A DNA stretch of 64,000 nucleotides from Rhizobium grahamii (GTDB lineage Bacteria > Pseudomonadota > Alphaproteobacteria > Rhizobiales > Rhizobiaceae): the NCBI RefSeq assembly GCF_009498215.1, contig NZ_CP043498.1:2294001-2358000 (forward strand), given 5' to 3'. This document shows positions 7,650 through 15,888 of this stretch, one piece after another. Position 1 is the stretch's first letter. Every line of letters begins with the position of its first letter. Position numbers and translations under genes: made by a program. The notes below the pieces were generated by a model, which worked only from the letters and a program-made list of their open reading frames with translations, was not told the DNA's origin and did no database searches.

Positions 7650-8444
7650 ATGACACTTTCTACCCGAATTGCGCCGCACCTTCCGTACTTGCGCCGCTAT
7701 TCTCGCGCGCTGACCGGCACTCAGACGTCTGGAGACGCATACGTCGCCGCTGTTCTTGAGGCGATCATCGCCGACATATCCATTTTCCCGGATACGGCAG
7801 ATGATCGTGTCGCACTCTACAAACTGTTCACAACGATGTTTGGTTCCTCGACAGTACAGATTCCGGAGCCGTCCTCGCCCTACGCCTGGGAGCAGCGCGC
7901 AACACTCAATCTCGGCAAGGTTTCGCCGCGCGCCCGTCAGGCATTCATCCTCGCCTCGGTCGAAAACTTCCGTGTCGGCGAAATCGCACAGATTCTCGCG
8001 ACCAGCGAAGACGACATTGCAGGCCTTCTCGACAGCGCTTCGCGCGAGATCTCTCGGCAGGTTGCCACAGACATCATGATCATCGAGGACGAACCGCTGA
8101 TCGCGATGGACATCGAGCAAATGGTGGAAAGCCTCGGCCATCGCGTCACCGGCATTGCCCGCACGCATGCCGAAGCCGTTGCGCTTTATAACCGCACGAA
8201 GCCCAGCATGGTGCTTGCCGACATCCAGCTTGCCGATGGCAGCTCGGGCATCGATGCCGTCAACGACATCCTGAAAACATCAAGCGTACCGGTCATCTTC
8301 ATCACCGCCTTCCCTGAACGCCTCCTGACCGGCGAGCGGCCGGAGCCGACCTTCCTTGTCACCAAGCCGTTTAATCCCGACATGGTGAAGGCGCTGATCA
8401 GCCAGGCTCTCTTCTTCAACGAGACCACCAAGGCGGCCGCCTGA
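7650..8444 (+). CDS. phyR: Anti-anti-sigma response regulator PhyR
   Basis: 264 residues: N-terminal sigma-like domain (about 1-135, ECF region 2/4 mimic, SPRARQAFILASVENFRVGEIA) and a C-terminal receiver (about 140-260). The acidic pocket (IIEDEP), phosphorylation site D191 (VLADIQL), T in FITAF and K239 (VTKPF) are all present. When phosphorylated it sequesters NepR and frees EcfG. ATG 7650 has GGGAG at 7639-7643. It is divergent from nepR-ecfG and is followed by an HWE kinase that may phosphorylate it. Confidence 0.93.
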   Translation: MTLSTRIAPHLPYLRRYSRALTGTQTSGDAYVAAVLEAIIADISIFPDTADDRVALYKLFTTMFGSSTVQIPEPSSPYAWEQRATLNLGKVSPRARQAFILASVENFRVGEIAQILATSEDDIAGLLDSASREISRQVATDIMIIEDEPLIAMDIEQMVESLGHRVTGIARTHAEAVALYNRTKPSMVLADIQLADGSSGIDAVNDILKTSSVPVIFITAFPERLLTGERPEPTFLVTKPFNPDMVKALISQALFFNETTKAAA

Positions 8445-8464
8445 TATAAAAATCGAGCGAATGC

Positions 8465-8489
8465 GGAACAAAGACAAACGGAAAGCGTT
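8465..8489 (+). promoter_or_regulatory. EcfG promoter for the HWE kinase, inside the phyR terminator
   Basis: Perfect GGAAC (8465-8469), 16-bp spacer, CGTT (8486-8489). The -10 is part of the left stem of the hairpin at 8481-8511. It reads toward the kinase at 8621, with a long leader of roughly 125 nt. Confidence 0.78.
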
Positions 8490-8516
8490 GCAGTCAATCT
8501 GAAACGCTTTCGGTTT
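8481..8516 (+). terminator. Intrinsic terminator of phyR
   Basis: Perfect 9-bp stem GAAAGCGTT (8481-8489) / AACGCTTTC (8503-8511) with a 13-nt loop, followed by GGTTTT. It starts 37 bp after the phyR stop. Confidence 0.65.
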
Positions 8517-8620
8517 TAAGATTTTGTGCAGTGCTTGCGTCTAAAGAGAAGTGGGCGGCGTGAGCCGTGCATTTTTGGCCTACTTCTCATGCGCATAAGG
8601 ATCGAGGGAAAGGCGGCCGG

Positions 8621-9649
8621 GTGAACAGGACTGGACCATTGGCCGGCGCTTCTTTCGAACTGGAAAGTAAAGAACTGCTCATGGGTCGCGCGCTCGCCAG
8701 CGCCGGAATTGCGCTTGTCTATCAAGACCCAGACCTCGCGATCGTCTACACCGAAAATCTCCCTCCGCATTTCAGCCTGCATTCCGCCGGCGGCAGCGAT
8801 GCCGATCTCTTCGGCACCGCGCACGGCCACCGACTGGAGCAGATCAAGCGGCTTGTCCTCGAAAGCGGCACCTCCACCACCACGGAGGCGGATATCGCCA
8901 TCGAAGGCGAAATGCGTACCTACGAGATCAAGATCGAGCGCGCCAACGTCGGCAACCAGGCCGGCATCCTGTCGATCGTGACCGAAATCACCGAAACGCG
9001 GCATCGCGAGAAGGTCCTGAAATCGCTGTTGCGCGAGCTGTCGCATCGCTCGAAGAACCTCCTGGCGATCATTCAGGGAATTGCGACGCAGACTGCGCGC
9101 AACACCATATCGCTGGACGGTTTCCTCGTGAAATTCCGTGGCCGCCTGCAATCCCTGTCGAATTCCCAGGATTTGATTACGGATTCGAGCTGGCGCGGCG
9201 CGTTCCTCTTCGAACTAGCTCAGAAGCAATTCGCGCCCTATTGGCCGGAAGCAGCTGGGCATATCCCTGTCAGCGGCCTTAACGTCCATCTGACGCCGAA
9301 CGCCGCCGTTCACGTCGGCCTCGCTCTCCATGAGCTGATCGTCAACTCCGCGACGTCGGGCGCTATCGCCAACGGCTCGACGTCAGTGGCAATCGACTGC
9401 CGCGAGACGACGATCGGTGATCGCAAGGCGATCCTCATGTCCTGGATCGAGATGCTGCCGCACGAAACCCCCACCCACGATCTCAGCGACAACAGCTTCG
9501 GACGGACCGTGCTCGAACGCGTCGTTCCTTCCTCGGTCAATGGCCGCGCGGAGCTGCGCCTGACAGCGACGCGCATCGAATATGATCTGCTGATTCCTGA
9601 TGCCGAGTTTGAAATCCTTCGACGAGCACAACCGGCCTCCATCCGCTAA
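8621..9649 (+). CDS. HWE-family sensor histidine kinase of the stress locus
   Basis: 342 residues, start GTG 8621 behind GAGGGAAAGG. A short N-terminal PAS-like sensor (about 20-125, ending in SIVTEITETRHREK) is followed by the HWE/HisKA_2 dimerisation box with phospho-His H142 (RELSHRSKNLLAII) and an ATPase domain (LHELIVNSATSG as N-box). There is no membrane segment, so it is a cytosolic kinase. Position next to phyR and an EcfG promoter make it a likely PhyR kinase (PhyK-like), but this is inference. HWE kinases often lack a classical G-box and this one also looks atypical there (FGRTVLERVV). Confidence 0.82.
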   Translation: MNRTGPLAGASFELESKELLMGRALASAGIALVYQDPDLAIVYTENLPPHFSLHSAGGSDADLFGTAHGHRLEQIKRLVLESGTSTTTEADIAIEGEMRTYEIKIERANVGNQAGILSIVTEITETRHREKVLKSLLRELSHRSKNLLAIIQGIATQTARNTISLDGFLVKFRGRLQSLSNSQDLITDSSWRGAFLFELAQKQFAPYWPEAAGHIPVSGLNVHLTPNAAVHVGLALHELIVNSATSGAIANGSTSVAIDCRETTIGDRKAILMSWIEMLPHETPTHDLSDNSFGRTVLERVVPSSVNGRAELRLTATRIEYDLLIPDAEFEILRRAQPASIR

Positions 9650-10058
9650 ATCAGGAAAGAACGACACCTCGACGCGACCAGCGGGACCCCAAACGAAGAA
9701 CAGCCAGTGCGAGGGCGGCGCACCGGCTGTCTTCACTCACCGGGAGGGGACCGTGAGTGTAGATCCGAACGATGGGTTGGGGGCGCGCATTTTTGGGTCG
9801 ATGCGATCACCGTTCGGATATCGCTTAAACGAGCCGGTAACGGATTGGTTCCCTGTATTTCTGCGTTTTATCAATTTTCTTGATTTTCGCGAAAGCCAAC
9901 CTGCATACGCCGCCTCGCGCCTTCGCCAAGCTCGGAAAAACTGCCTTCAGGCATCCTGATACAAGGGCGAATTGCCCGAAATTTTACCGTTTGATAAATT
10001 TTTGAAGCTGAGTTACGCTTTCCCTCACTGGCCGTTTACCAATAATGAGGGAACTTCA
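9650..10058. other. 409-bp intergenic region with two inverted repeats
   Basis: No convincing gene: an open frame through here (9600-9959) overlaps the kinase end and has low-complexity composition with no family resemblance. Two inverted repeats are visible: CACTCAC/GTGAGTG (9734-9740 and 9753-9759, 12-nt loop CGGGAGGGGACC) and ATCCGAACG/CGTTCGGAT (9763-9771 and 9811-9819). They could belong to a small RNA or to regulatory sites. The last 30 bp hold a GTTTACCAAT half-site and the preT ribosome binding site. Confidence 0.4.
10034..10043 (+). promoter_or_regulatory. Possible half-operator upstream of preT shared with the RutR-like site
   Basis: GTTTACCAAT is identical to ten bases of the RutR-like operator at 19796-19805. 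Only this half is conserved; the partner half TTGACC is missing. It lies 16 bp before the preT start. Confidence 0.35.
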
Positions 10059-11420
10059 ATGGAACGACTGGGAACTGGGATTCGTGCTGGCCGGCTTTCG
10101 CCCGCGGAGTACGAGTCGAACTTCTCCGATCTTCATCCGCGCCTCGACAAGCACGAGGCGCTGGTCGCAGCTGACCGCTGTTACTTCTGCTATGACGCGC
10201 CGTGCATGACGGCCTGTCCCACCTCCATCGATATCCCGCTTTTCATCAGGCAGATATCGACGGGAAATCCGCTTGGCTCCGCCAAGACGATCTTCGACCA
10301 GAATATTCTGGGCGGAATGTGCGCCCGAGTCTGTCCCACCGAAGAGTTGTGTGAGCAGGCCTGCGTGCGCAACACCGCAGAGGAACGCCCTGTCGAAATC
10401 GGTCGCCTTCAGCGCTACGCGACTGACACGGCCATGCAGGCTGACAGGCAGTTCTACAGCCGCGCCGCCTCATCCGGAAAGAAGGTCGCCGTGGTCGGCG
10501 CCGGCCCCGCCGGCCTCGCTGCTGCCCACCGCCTCGCCGTGAAGGGCCATGACGTCGTCATCTACGATGGCAAGGCAAAGTCCGGCGGCCTCAACGAATA
10601 CGGCATCGCCACCTACAAGGCTGTCGATGACTTCGCCCAGAAGGAAGTCGACTACGTGCTGGCGATCGGCGGCATTGAAGTCCGTCACGACCAGCGGCTC
10701 GGCCGCGATTTTTCGCTCGCCGATCTGCAATCGCAGTATGACGCCGTATTCCTCGGCATCGGGCTCGCGGGCGTCAATGCTCTGCGCGTCGAAGGCGAAA
10801 ACCTCGCCGGCGTCGATGATGCCGTCGACTTCATCGCCGGCCTGCGCCAGGCCGAAGACAAGGGCGAGATTGCCATCGGTCGCCGCGTCGTCGTCCTTGG
10901 TGGCGGCATGACCGCCATCGACGCCGCCGTGCAGGCGAAACTCCTCGGCGCGGAGGAAGTCACGATCTGTTATCGCCGCGGCAAGGAACATATGAACGCC
11001 TCGGAATTCGAGCAGGATCTCGCGACATCGAAGGGCGTCATCATTCGCCATTGGCTGGCGCCGAAGTCCATTCTCGCGCAGGACGGCAAGGTCGCCGCGA
11101 TCGAGGTGGAGTACACCAAGCTGGTCGATGGCCGCCTGTCGACGACGGGCGAGACCGGCGTCATTGCTGCCGATCAGATCTTCAAGGCGATCGGCCAGAC
11201 CTTCGATGCCTCGGGCCTTGGTGCGCTTCGCATGGAATCCGGCCGCATCGCCATCGATGGCGATGGAAAGACCTCGCTTGATGGCGTGTGGGCCGGCGGC
11301 GACTGCGTCTTCGGCGGTAACGACCTGACCGTTTCGGCAGTCGCGCAGGGTCGCGACGCCGCTGAATCCATCAATCGTATGCTTGCTGCCGGCACGCAGC
11401 CAGCCGTTGCCGTGGCGTGA
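10059..11420 (+). CDS. preT: NAD-dependent dihydropyrimidine dehydrogenase subunit PreT
   Basis: 453-residue flavin/Fe-S subunit that passes electrons from NAD(P)H to PreA for reduction of uracil and thymine to dihydropyrimidines. N-terminal Fe-S cysteines CYFCYDAPCMTACP and CARVCPTEELCEQAC resemble glutamate synthase small subunits; an FAD-binding GAGPAGLAAAHRL and a second dinucleotide fold GGGMTAIDAAVQ follow, and the C-terminal GGDCVFGGNDLTVSAVAQG is the FAD-closing motif. ATG 10059 has GAGGGA upstream. preA follows 15 bp later. First step of reductive pyrimidine catabolism continued by the genes at 19953-22739. Confidence 0.93.
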   Translation: MERLGTGIRAGRLSPAEYESNFSDLHPRLDKHEALVAADRCYFCYDAPCMTACPTSIDIPLFIRQISTGNPLGSAKTIFDQNILGGMCARVCPTEELCEQACVRNTAEERPVEIGRLQRYATDTAMQADRQFYSRAASSGKKVAVVGAGPAGLAAAHRLAVKGHDVVIYDGKAKSGGLNEYGIATYKAVDDFAQKEVDYVLAIGGIEVRHDQRLGRDFSLADLQSQYDAVFLGIGLAGVNALRVEGENLAGVDDAVDFIAGLRQAEDKGEIAIGRRVVVLGGGMTAIDAAVQAKLLGAEEVTICYRRGKEHMNASEFEQDLATSKGVIIRHWLAPKSILAQDGKVAAIEVEYTKLVDGRLSTTGETGVIAADQIFKAIGQTFDASGLGALRMESGRIAIDGDGKTSLDGVWAGGDCVFGGNDLTVSAVAQGRDAAESINRMLAAGTQPAVAVA

Positions 11421-11435
11421 AGGGGAGAATGAACA

Positions 11436-12749
11436 ATGGCTGATCTCCGCAATAATTTCGTCGGCATCAAGTCTCCGAACCCGTTCTGGCTGGCTTCCGC
11501 GCCGCCGACCGACAAGGCCTACAACGTCGAGCGCGCCTTCAAGGCAGGCTGGGGCGGCGTGGTCTGGAAGACGCTCGGCGAGGAAGGTCCTCCTGTCGTC
11601 AACGTCAACGGCCCGCGCTACGGCGCGATCTGGGGCGCTGACCGTCGTCTGCTCGGGCTCAACAACATCGAGCTCATCACCGACCGCGACCTTTATACCA
11701 ACCTGCGCGAAATGAAGCAGGTGAAGATGAACTGGCCGGATCGCGCCCTGATCGCCTCGATCATGGTGCCGTGCGAGGAGGAAAGCTGGAAAGCAATCCT
11801 GCCGCTCGTCGAGGAAACCGGTGCCGACGGTATCGAGCTCAACTTCGGCTGTCCGCACGGCATGTCCGAGCGCGGCATGGGTGCCGCCGTCGGCCAGGTG
11901 CCTGAATACATCGAGATGGTCGTTCGCTGGTGCAAGCAGTACACGCGCATGCCCGTCATCACCAAGCTGACGCCCAATATCACCGATATCCGCAAGCCGG
12001 CCCGCGCGGCAAAGGCCGGCGGCACGGATGCGGTCTCGCTGATCAACACGATCAACTCGATCACATCGGTCAATCTCGACACCTTCTCCCCCGAGCCATC
12101 GATCGACGGCAAGGGCAGCCATGGCGGCTATTGCGGCCCGGCGGTCAAGCCGATCGCGCTCAACATGGTCGCCGAGATCGCCCGCGATCCTGAGACCTAC
12201 GGCCTGCCGATCTCGGGCATCGGTGGCATCACCACCTGGCGCGACGCCGCCGAGTTCCTGGTGCTCGGCGCCGGCAACGTGCAGGTCTGCACCGCCGCGA
12301 TGACCTATGGCTTCAAGATCGTGCAGGAGATGATATCGGGCCTCTCGGACTGGATGGATGCCAAGGGCCATCGTAATCTGGACGACATCACAGGCCGCGC
12401 CGTGCCGAATGTCTCGGACTGGCAGTATCTCAACCTCAACTACATCGCCAAGGCGAAGATCGACCAGGACGCCTGCATCAAGTGCGGCCGCTGTCACATC
12501 GCCTGCGAGGACACCTCGCACCAGGCGATCACCCAGTTCGTCAATGGCGTCAGGCACTTCGAAGTGATGGAAGACGAATGCGTCGGCTGCAATCTCTGCG
12601 TCAACGTCTGTCCTGTCGAGAACTGCATCACGATGGAACAGCTGCCCGTAGGCGAACTCGACCAGCGCACGGGCCGTCCTGTTGACCCGAACTACGCCAA
12701 CTGGACGACGCATCCGAACAACCCAATGGCTCGCCAGGCCGCGGAGTAA
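11436..12749 (+). CDS. preA: NAD-dependent dihydropyrimidine dehydrogenase subunit PreA
   Basis: 437-residue catalytic subunit with an FMN-binding dihydroorotate-dehydrogenase-like barrel (residues about 1-320: NPFWLASAPPTDKAYNVERAF, ELNFGCPHGMSERGMG, GIGGITTWRDAAEFLVLGA) and two C-terminal 4Fe-4S clusters (CIKCGRCHIAC and CVGCNLCVNVCP). Length and order match E. coli PreA and bacterial PydA. GGGGAG sits just before the start. A stem-loop (12757-12791) follows its stop. Confidence 0.94.
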   Translation: MADLRNNFVGIKSPNPFWLASAPPTDKAYNVERAFKAGWGGVVWKTLGEEGPPVVNVNGPRYGAIWGADRRLLGLNNIELITDRDLYTNLREMKQVKMNWPDRALIASIMVPCEEESWKAILPLVEETGADGIELNFGCPHGMSERGMGAAVGQVPEYIEMVVRWCKQYTRMPVITKLTPNITDIRKPARAAKAGGTDAVSLINTINSITSVNLDTFSPEPSIDGKGSHGGYCGPAVKPIALNMVAEIARDPETYGLPISGIGGITTWRDAAEFLVLGAGNVQVCTAAMTYGFKIVQEMISGLSDWMDAKGHRNLDDITGRAVPNVSDWQYLNLNYIAKAKIDQDACIKCGRCHIACEDTSHQAITQFVNGVRHFEVMEDECVGCNLCVNVCPVENCITMEQLPVGELDQRTGRPVDPNYANWTTHPNNPMARQAAE

Positions 12750-12756
12750 CCGCTTT

Positions 12757-12791
12757 GCAACGCCGCGGAGGACTGTCTTTCGCGGCGTTGC
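12757..12791 (+). terminator. Stem-loop after preTA
   Basis: Perfect 11-bp inverted repeat GCAACGCCGCG (12757-12767) / CGCGGCGTTGC (12781-12791) with a 13-nt loop, 7 bp after the preA stop. There is no T-run, so it may be an RNA-stabilising 3' end or a factor-dependent terminator. Confidence 0.5.
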
Positions 12792-12859
12792 CTATGGAAG
12801 GCCTTATGCTATCGATGCCTCGCTGCATTGTCGCAGCGCTCTTTCAAGAGGAGGCAGCC

Positions 12860-13082
12860 ATGGCTCGCAAACACCTCACCGATCTCAGCTTTTGAGGTCA
12901 AGCGACGCAAATCCTATCCATCGGAAACCCGTGTTAAAACCGGCCGCCAGTTCGTCCACGGCGACGTCGAGCAAAACTCGGCCGCAACGATCCCTGCCCG
13001 TGCGGTTCGCGGAGGTGTTTTCAAGAACTGCTGCCTGATTTCAGGCAGCTTTGATGGCATCCACCGCCACCACTACTTTTAG
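12860..13082 (+). pseudogene. Decayed SEC-C motif protein
   Basis: An ATG at 12860 with AGGAGG upstream opens MARKHLTDLSF and stops after 11 codons. Continuing in other frames gives EVKRRKSYPSETRVKTGRQF and HGDVE, then (frame shift) KLGRNDPCPCGS at 12974-13009, then (shift back) FKNCC, ending at a stop at 13082. Joined, GRNDPCPCGS..FKNCC is the zinc-binding SEC-C motif known from the SecA tail and YecA-like proteins. The motif needs 54 nt but spans 55, so at least one indel lies within it. Best read as a frameshifted gene remnant or an assembly-error cluster. Confidence 0.5.
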
Positions 13083-13139
13083 AGAACGCGAATAGATTAC
13101 ATCCGACAAACGCACGGAAACCGTGCGTTTGTCTCCGCG

Positions 13140-14122
13140 CTAGCGTTCCCCACCTGCAAATGAGCGACGGTAGGCACCCGGGCTGGTCCCAAGCCGCTTG
13201 CGGAAGTGGTGGCGCATCGTCGCCGGTGTGCCGAAGCCACAGGCGATGGCGATATCGTCGAGCGACGCGTCGCCGCGTCTCTCCAGCAACTCGCGCGCAT
13301 GACGCAATCGCTCCTTCAGCAACCATTCGCCAACGCTCGATCCAGTCGTCGTCTCGAAGCGCCTCTGGAACGTACGCTGGCTCATGCCTGCCTTGGCCGC
13401 CAGAAGACTGATCGGCTGCTCCTCGTCGAGCCGTGCCCGCATCCACTCGATCAACGGTCCGAGCCGGACGCCTTCGCGTTCCTGCGGCACCGGCGCGCTG
13501 ATGAACTGCGCCTGCCCTCCCTCGCGATGCGGCGGCACCACGAGGCGGCGCGCAACGCTGTTTGCTGCCTCGGCGCCGAAATCGCCACGGACGACATGCA
13601 GGCAGAGATCGATACCGGCAGCACTCCCGGCCGCGGTCAGAATGCTCCCCTCGTCCATATAGAGGACGCTCGCATCCAGCGTGATCTCAGGGTAGCGCGC
13701 GGCGACGGAGGAGACGTAACGCCAATGCGTCGTGGCCCGCCTGCCGGCCAGAAGACCGGCGGCAGCAAGAACCGCTACCCCCGAACAGAGCGACATCACC
13801 CGCGCGCCGCGCTCATGGGCCGCGCGCAACGCACCGATGAGATCGTCCGGCACCGGCGCCTCGATGCCGCGCCAGCCCGGAACGACGATCAGATCGGCTT
13901 CCTCGAGAACATCGAGGCCGCGATCGACGCTGACCGTCAGCCCGCCGGCCGCCCGCAAGGGCCCGGCTCGATGCCGCAGACCGCAAAGCGATACCAATCC
14001 TCTCCCATCTCCGGACGCGGAAGCCCGAATACCTCGTAGGCAATGCCGAATTCGAAGGTGCAGAGACCATCGTAGGCGAGCACGGCAACCTGCGGACCGG
14101 ATTTTGGAAGGGCATTTGGCAT
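13140..14122 (-). pseudogene. GlxA-family AraC-type regulator, frameshifted
   Basis: N-terminal part from ATG 14122 (or 14143) reads VAVLAYDGLCTFEFGIAYEV and ends in AVCGIEPGP before running out of frame; the rest continues in the neighbouring frame as PLRAAGGLTVSVDRGLDVL through a DJ-1/PfpI-like domain (SLCSGVAVLAAAGLLAGRRATTHW) to a C-terminal AraC helix-turn-helix pair (LAAKAGMSQRTFQRRF, IAIACGFGTPATMRHHF). One missing base near 13961-13964, in a GGGCCC tract, joins the two halves perfectly. The break removes the DJ-1 N-terminus from the DNA-binding part, so as written it is not functional. A sequencing error is equally possible. It diverges from a rhodanese gene. Confidence 0.75.
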
Positions 14123-14143
14123 GATCTTTACGCTATCCGTCAT

Positions 14144-14167
14144 TATGGCCAATTTCGCCAAGCCATA
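14144..14167. promoter_or_regulatory. Inverted repeat between glxA-like gene and rhodanese
   Basis: TATGGC (14144-14149) and GCCATA (14162-14167) with a 12-bp spacer, in the 67-90 bp divergent region. A possible operator of the neighbouring AraC-type regulator; no consensus is known to me. Confidence 0.35.
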
Positions 14168-14210
14168 ACATCGGCGACAACAGCTGACAACCGAACCGAA
14201 AGGAACCGTC

Positions 14211-14624
14211 ATGCCGAGCTTCGTTGCCGAAACCCCCGCCGCCTCGCCTGAAGCCACCACTGCCTACTACGCCCGCAAGCTCGCCTTCGAGACCGACTGC
14301 TGGGATGTCCACGCCTCGCTTACCGCCGGGCATCGCGATTTCGTGCTGCTCGATGTGCGCTCCCCGGCCCTCTACGCCGTCTCTCACATTCCCGGCTCCA
14401 TCAACCTGCCGCATGGAAAGATGACGGCGCATCGCATGTCGGAATGGCCCGCCGAGACACTCTTCGTCGTCTATTGCGCCGGCCCGCACTGCAACGGCAC
14501 CGACAAGGCAGCCCTCCGCCTTGCCCGGCTTGGCCTTCAGGTGAAGGTGATGATCGGCGGGATGACAGGTTGGGCCGACGAGGGCTTTACGTTCCAAAGC
14601 AACTCGGAAACCAAGGCCGCCTGA
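14211..14624 (+). CDS. Rhodanese-like sulfurtransferase
   Basis: 137-residue single rhodanese domain. Visible motifs are DFVLLDVRSPALYAVSHIPGSINLPHG and the active-site loop VVYCAGPHCNGTDKAALRL with catalytic Cys in YCAG; the loop CAGPHCNG has a second Cys, a variant seen in many stand-alone rhodaneses. AAAGGA precedes the ATG. Its partner and sulfur acceptor are unknown. It is divergent from a GlxA-type regulator, which commonly controls such neighbours. Confidence 0.8.
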   Translation: MPSFVAETPAASPEATTAYYARKLAFETDCWDVHASLTAGHRDFVLLDVRSPALYAVSHIPGSINLPHGKMTAHRMSEWPAETLFVVYCAGPHCNGTDKAALRLARLGLQVKVMIGGMTGWADEGFTFQSNSETKAA

Positions 14625-14718
14625 AGCGCTTGGTCCTCAGGGAAAGGCGGATATACGGGAGATTGAATTTTCTTCCGCCAATGCGATAGTCGGGAGGCGC
14701 AAAGAGGTAGCCTCCCGC

Positions 14719-15780
14719 ATGAAACATCATATTGTTGCGATCGGTCAGTTGCCTCCGCCGCTCAACGGCTTCTCGTTCGCGACCAGGGACATGATCGCGC
14801 TTCTTTCCGAGGCGAACGACGTCACGGTTCGCAACATCGCCCCGCCGTCAAGTAGACTGCTCAAGCATCCGATCCGGCTCGTCCGCACGCTCGCCGCTTG
14901 CCTGCAGCTGTTTCGCGATCGCAAGCAGGAAGGCCGGATCTGCTACCTTGGCTGCGACGGCGGCCTTGGCATGATCTATGTGTCCCTTATCGTGCTTGCA
15001 GCGCGGCTCCTCGGCTACCGCACCCATCTGCATCACCATAGTTTCAGCTACATCGATCGTCCCCAACTGCTGATGCGATGCGCCCTGATGTTTGGTGGTC
15101 GCGAGCTGCGACATATCTTCCTGTGCGACATCATGCGGGACCGCTTCACCGAGACCTATGAACATCGCGCCCGTTGCAACATTGCCTCCAATGCGGCCTT
15201 CGTGGCCCCCATGGAAGCGAGCGACGCACCTGTCGACCACACGCATCTGGTGATCGGCATGCTGAGCAACCTTACGCGCGAAAAGGGGCTCGATACTTTC
15301 CTCGCGCTGGCAAGACAGGCACGCGCGGAGGGCGCTGAGATCAAGGCACTGCTCGCAGGTCCGGCCGATCCCACAGAGCGCGCCGCCATCGATGCAGCCG
15401 TTGCCGAGCTCGGCGGCATGCTCGATTACCGTGGACCGCTCTATGGGGATGCGAAGGCTTCATTCTATCGCGAGATCGACGTCTTTATCTTTCCGACAAC
15501 CTATACCAACGAAGCCCAACCCCTGGTGATCTTCGAGGCAAAAGCAGCGGGAAATGCCGTCATTTCCTTCGATCGCGGCTGTATCCGACGGCAGCTCGAC
15601 GAATATGACCTGCTGATCCCCGCCGGCGGTGAATTCGTACCGACCGCCTTGGCCTGGTTGTCGGCCCTGTCGCCGGAGCCCGCGCGCGGACCACGGCGAA
15701 CCGCAATCCGGCAAGCCTATCGCGCCCGCCACGCCAAGGCGCGTGCTTCGGTCAGTGTTCTGTTTGACCGGGATGACTAG
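14719..15780 (+). CDS. Glycosyltransferase, GT4-like
   Basis: 353-residue probable glycosyltransferase of the GT-B fold. The N-terminus IVAIGQLPPPLNGFS with a Pro-Pro-Gly-like turn, the link LVIGMLSNLTREKGLDTFL starting the second Rossmann domain, LLAGP, and the nucleotide-sugar-binding end (IFPTTYTNEAQPLVIFEAKAAGNAVISF) are as in GT4 enzymes. The E-x7-E pattern is present as EAQPLVIFE. Donor and acceptor are unknown; polysaccharide synthesis is plausible. It stands alone between the rhodanese and the phytochrome operon. Confidence 0.72.
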   Translation: MKHHIVAIGQLPPPLNGFSFATRDMIALLSEANDVTVRNIAPPSSRLLKHPIRLVRTLAACLQLFRDRKQEGRICYLGCDGGLGMIYVSLIVLAARLLGYRTHLHHHSFSYIDRPQLLMRCALMFGGRELRHIFLCDIMRDRFTETYEHRARCNIASNAAFVAPMEASDAPVDHTHLVIGMLSNLTREKGLDTFLALARQARAEGAEIKALLAGPADPTERAAIDAAVAELGGMLDYRGPLYGDAKASFYREIDVFIFPTTYTNEAQPLVIFEAKAAGNAVISFDRGCIRRQLDEYDLLIPAGGEFVPTALAWLSALSPEPARGPRRTAIRQAYRARHAKARASVSVLFDRDD

Positions 15781-15888
15781 CCTCGCGGCGGAAGAAATTT
15801 CGCGCCATGGCTGGATTTACTGACACCGTGCAGCATATGTCCAATATCGCCAAAGGTTTAGACCACCAGACATTGGAAATTTGACAGT

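Larger units (their letters stand above)
12750..13139. other. 390-bp stretch without an intact gene
   Basis: Holds the preTA stem-loop (12757-12791) and the decayed SEC-C fragment (12860-13082). The last 57 bp contain the inverted repeat ACGCACGG/CCGTGCGT (13110-13129), a possible terminator stem for the convergent regulator gene. Confidence 0.5.

Noticed and set aside
9600..9959. 119-codon plus-strand frame after the HWE kinase
   Set aside because: Overlaps the kinase end, lacks a ribosome binding site and recognisable sequence; only the last third looks protein-like.
10470..12713. A 747-codon minus-strand frame across preT-preA
   Set aside because: Same antisense artefact; no family motif, while preT and preA are certain.
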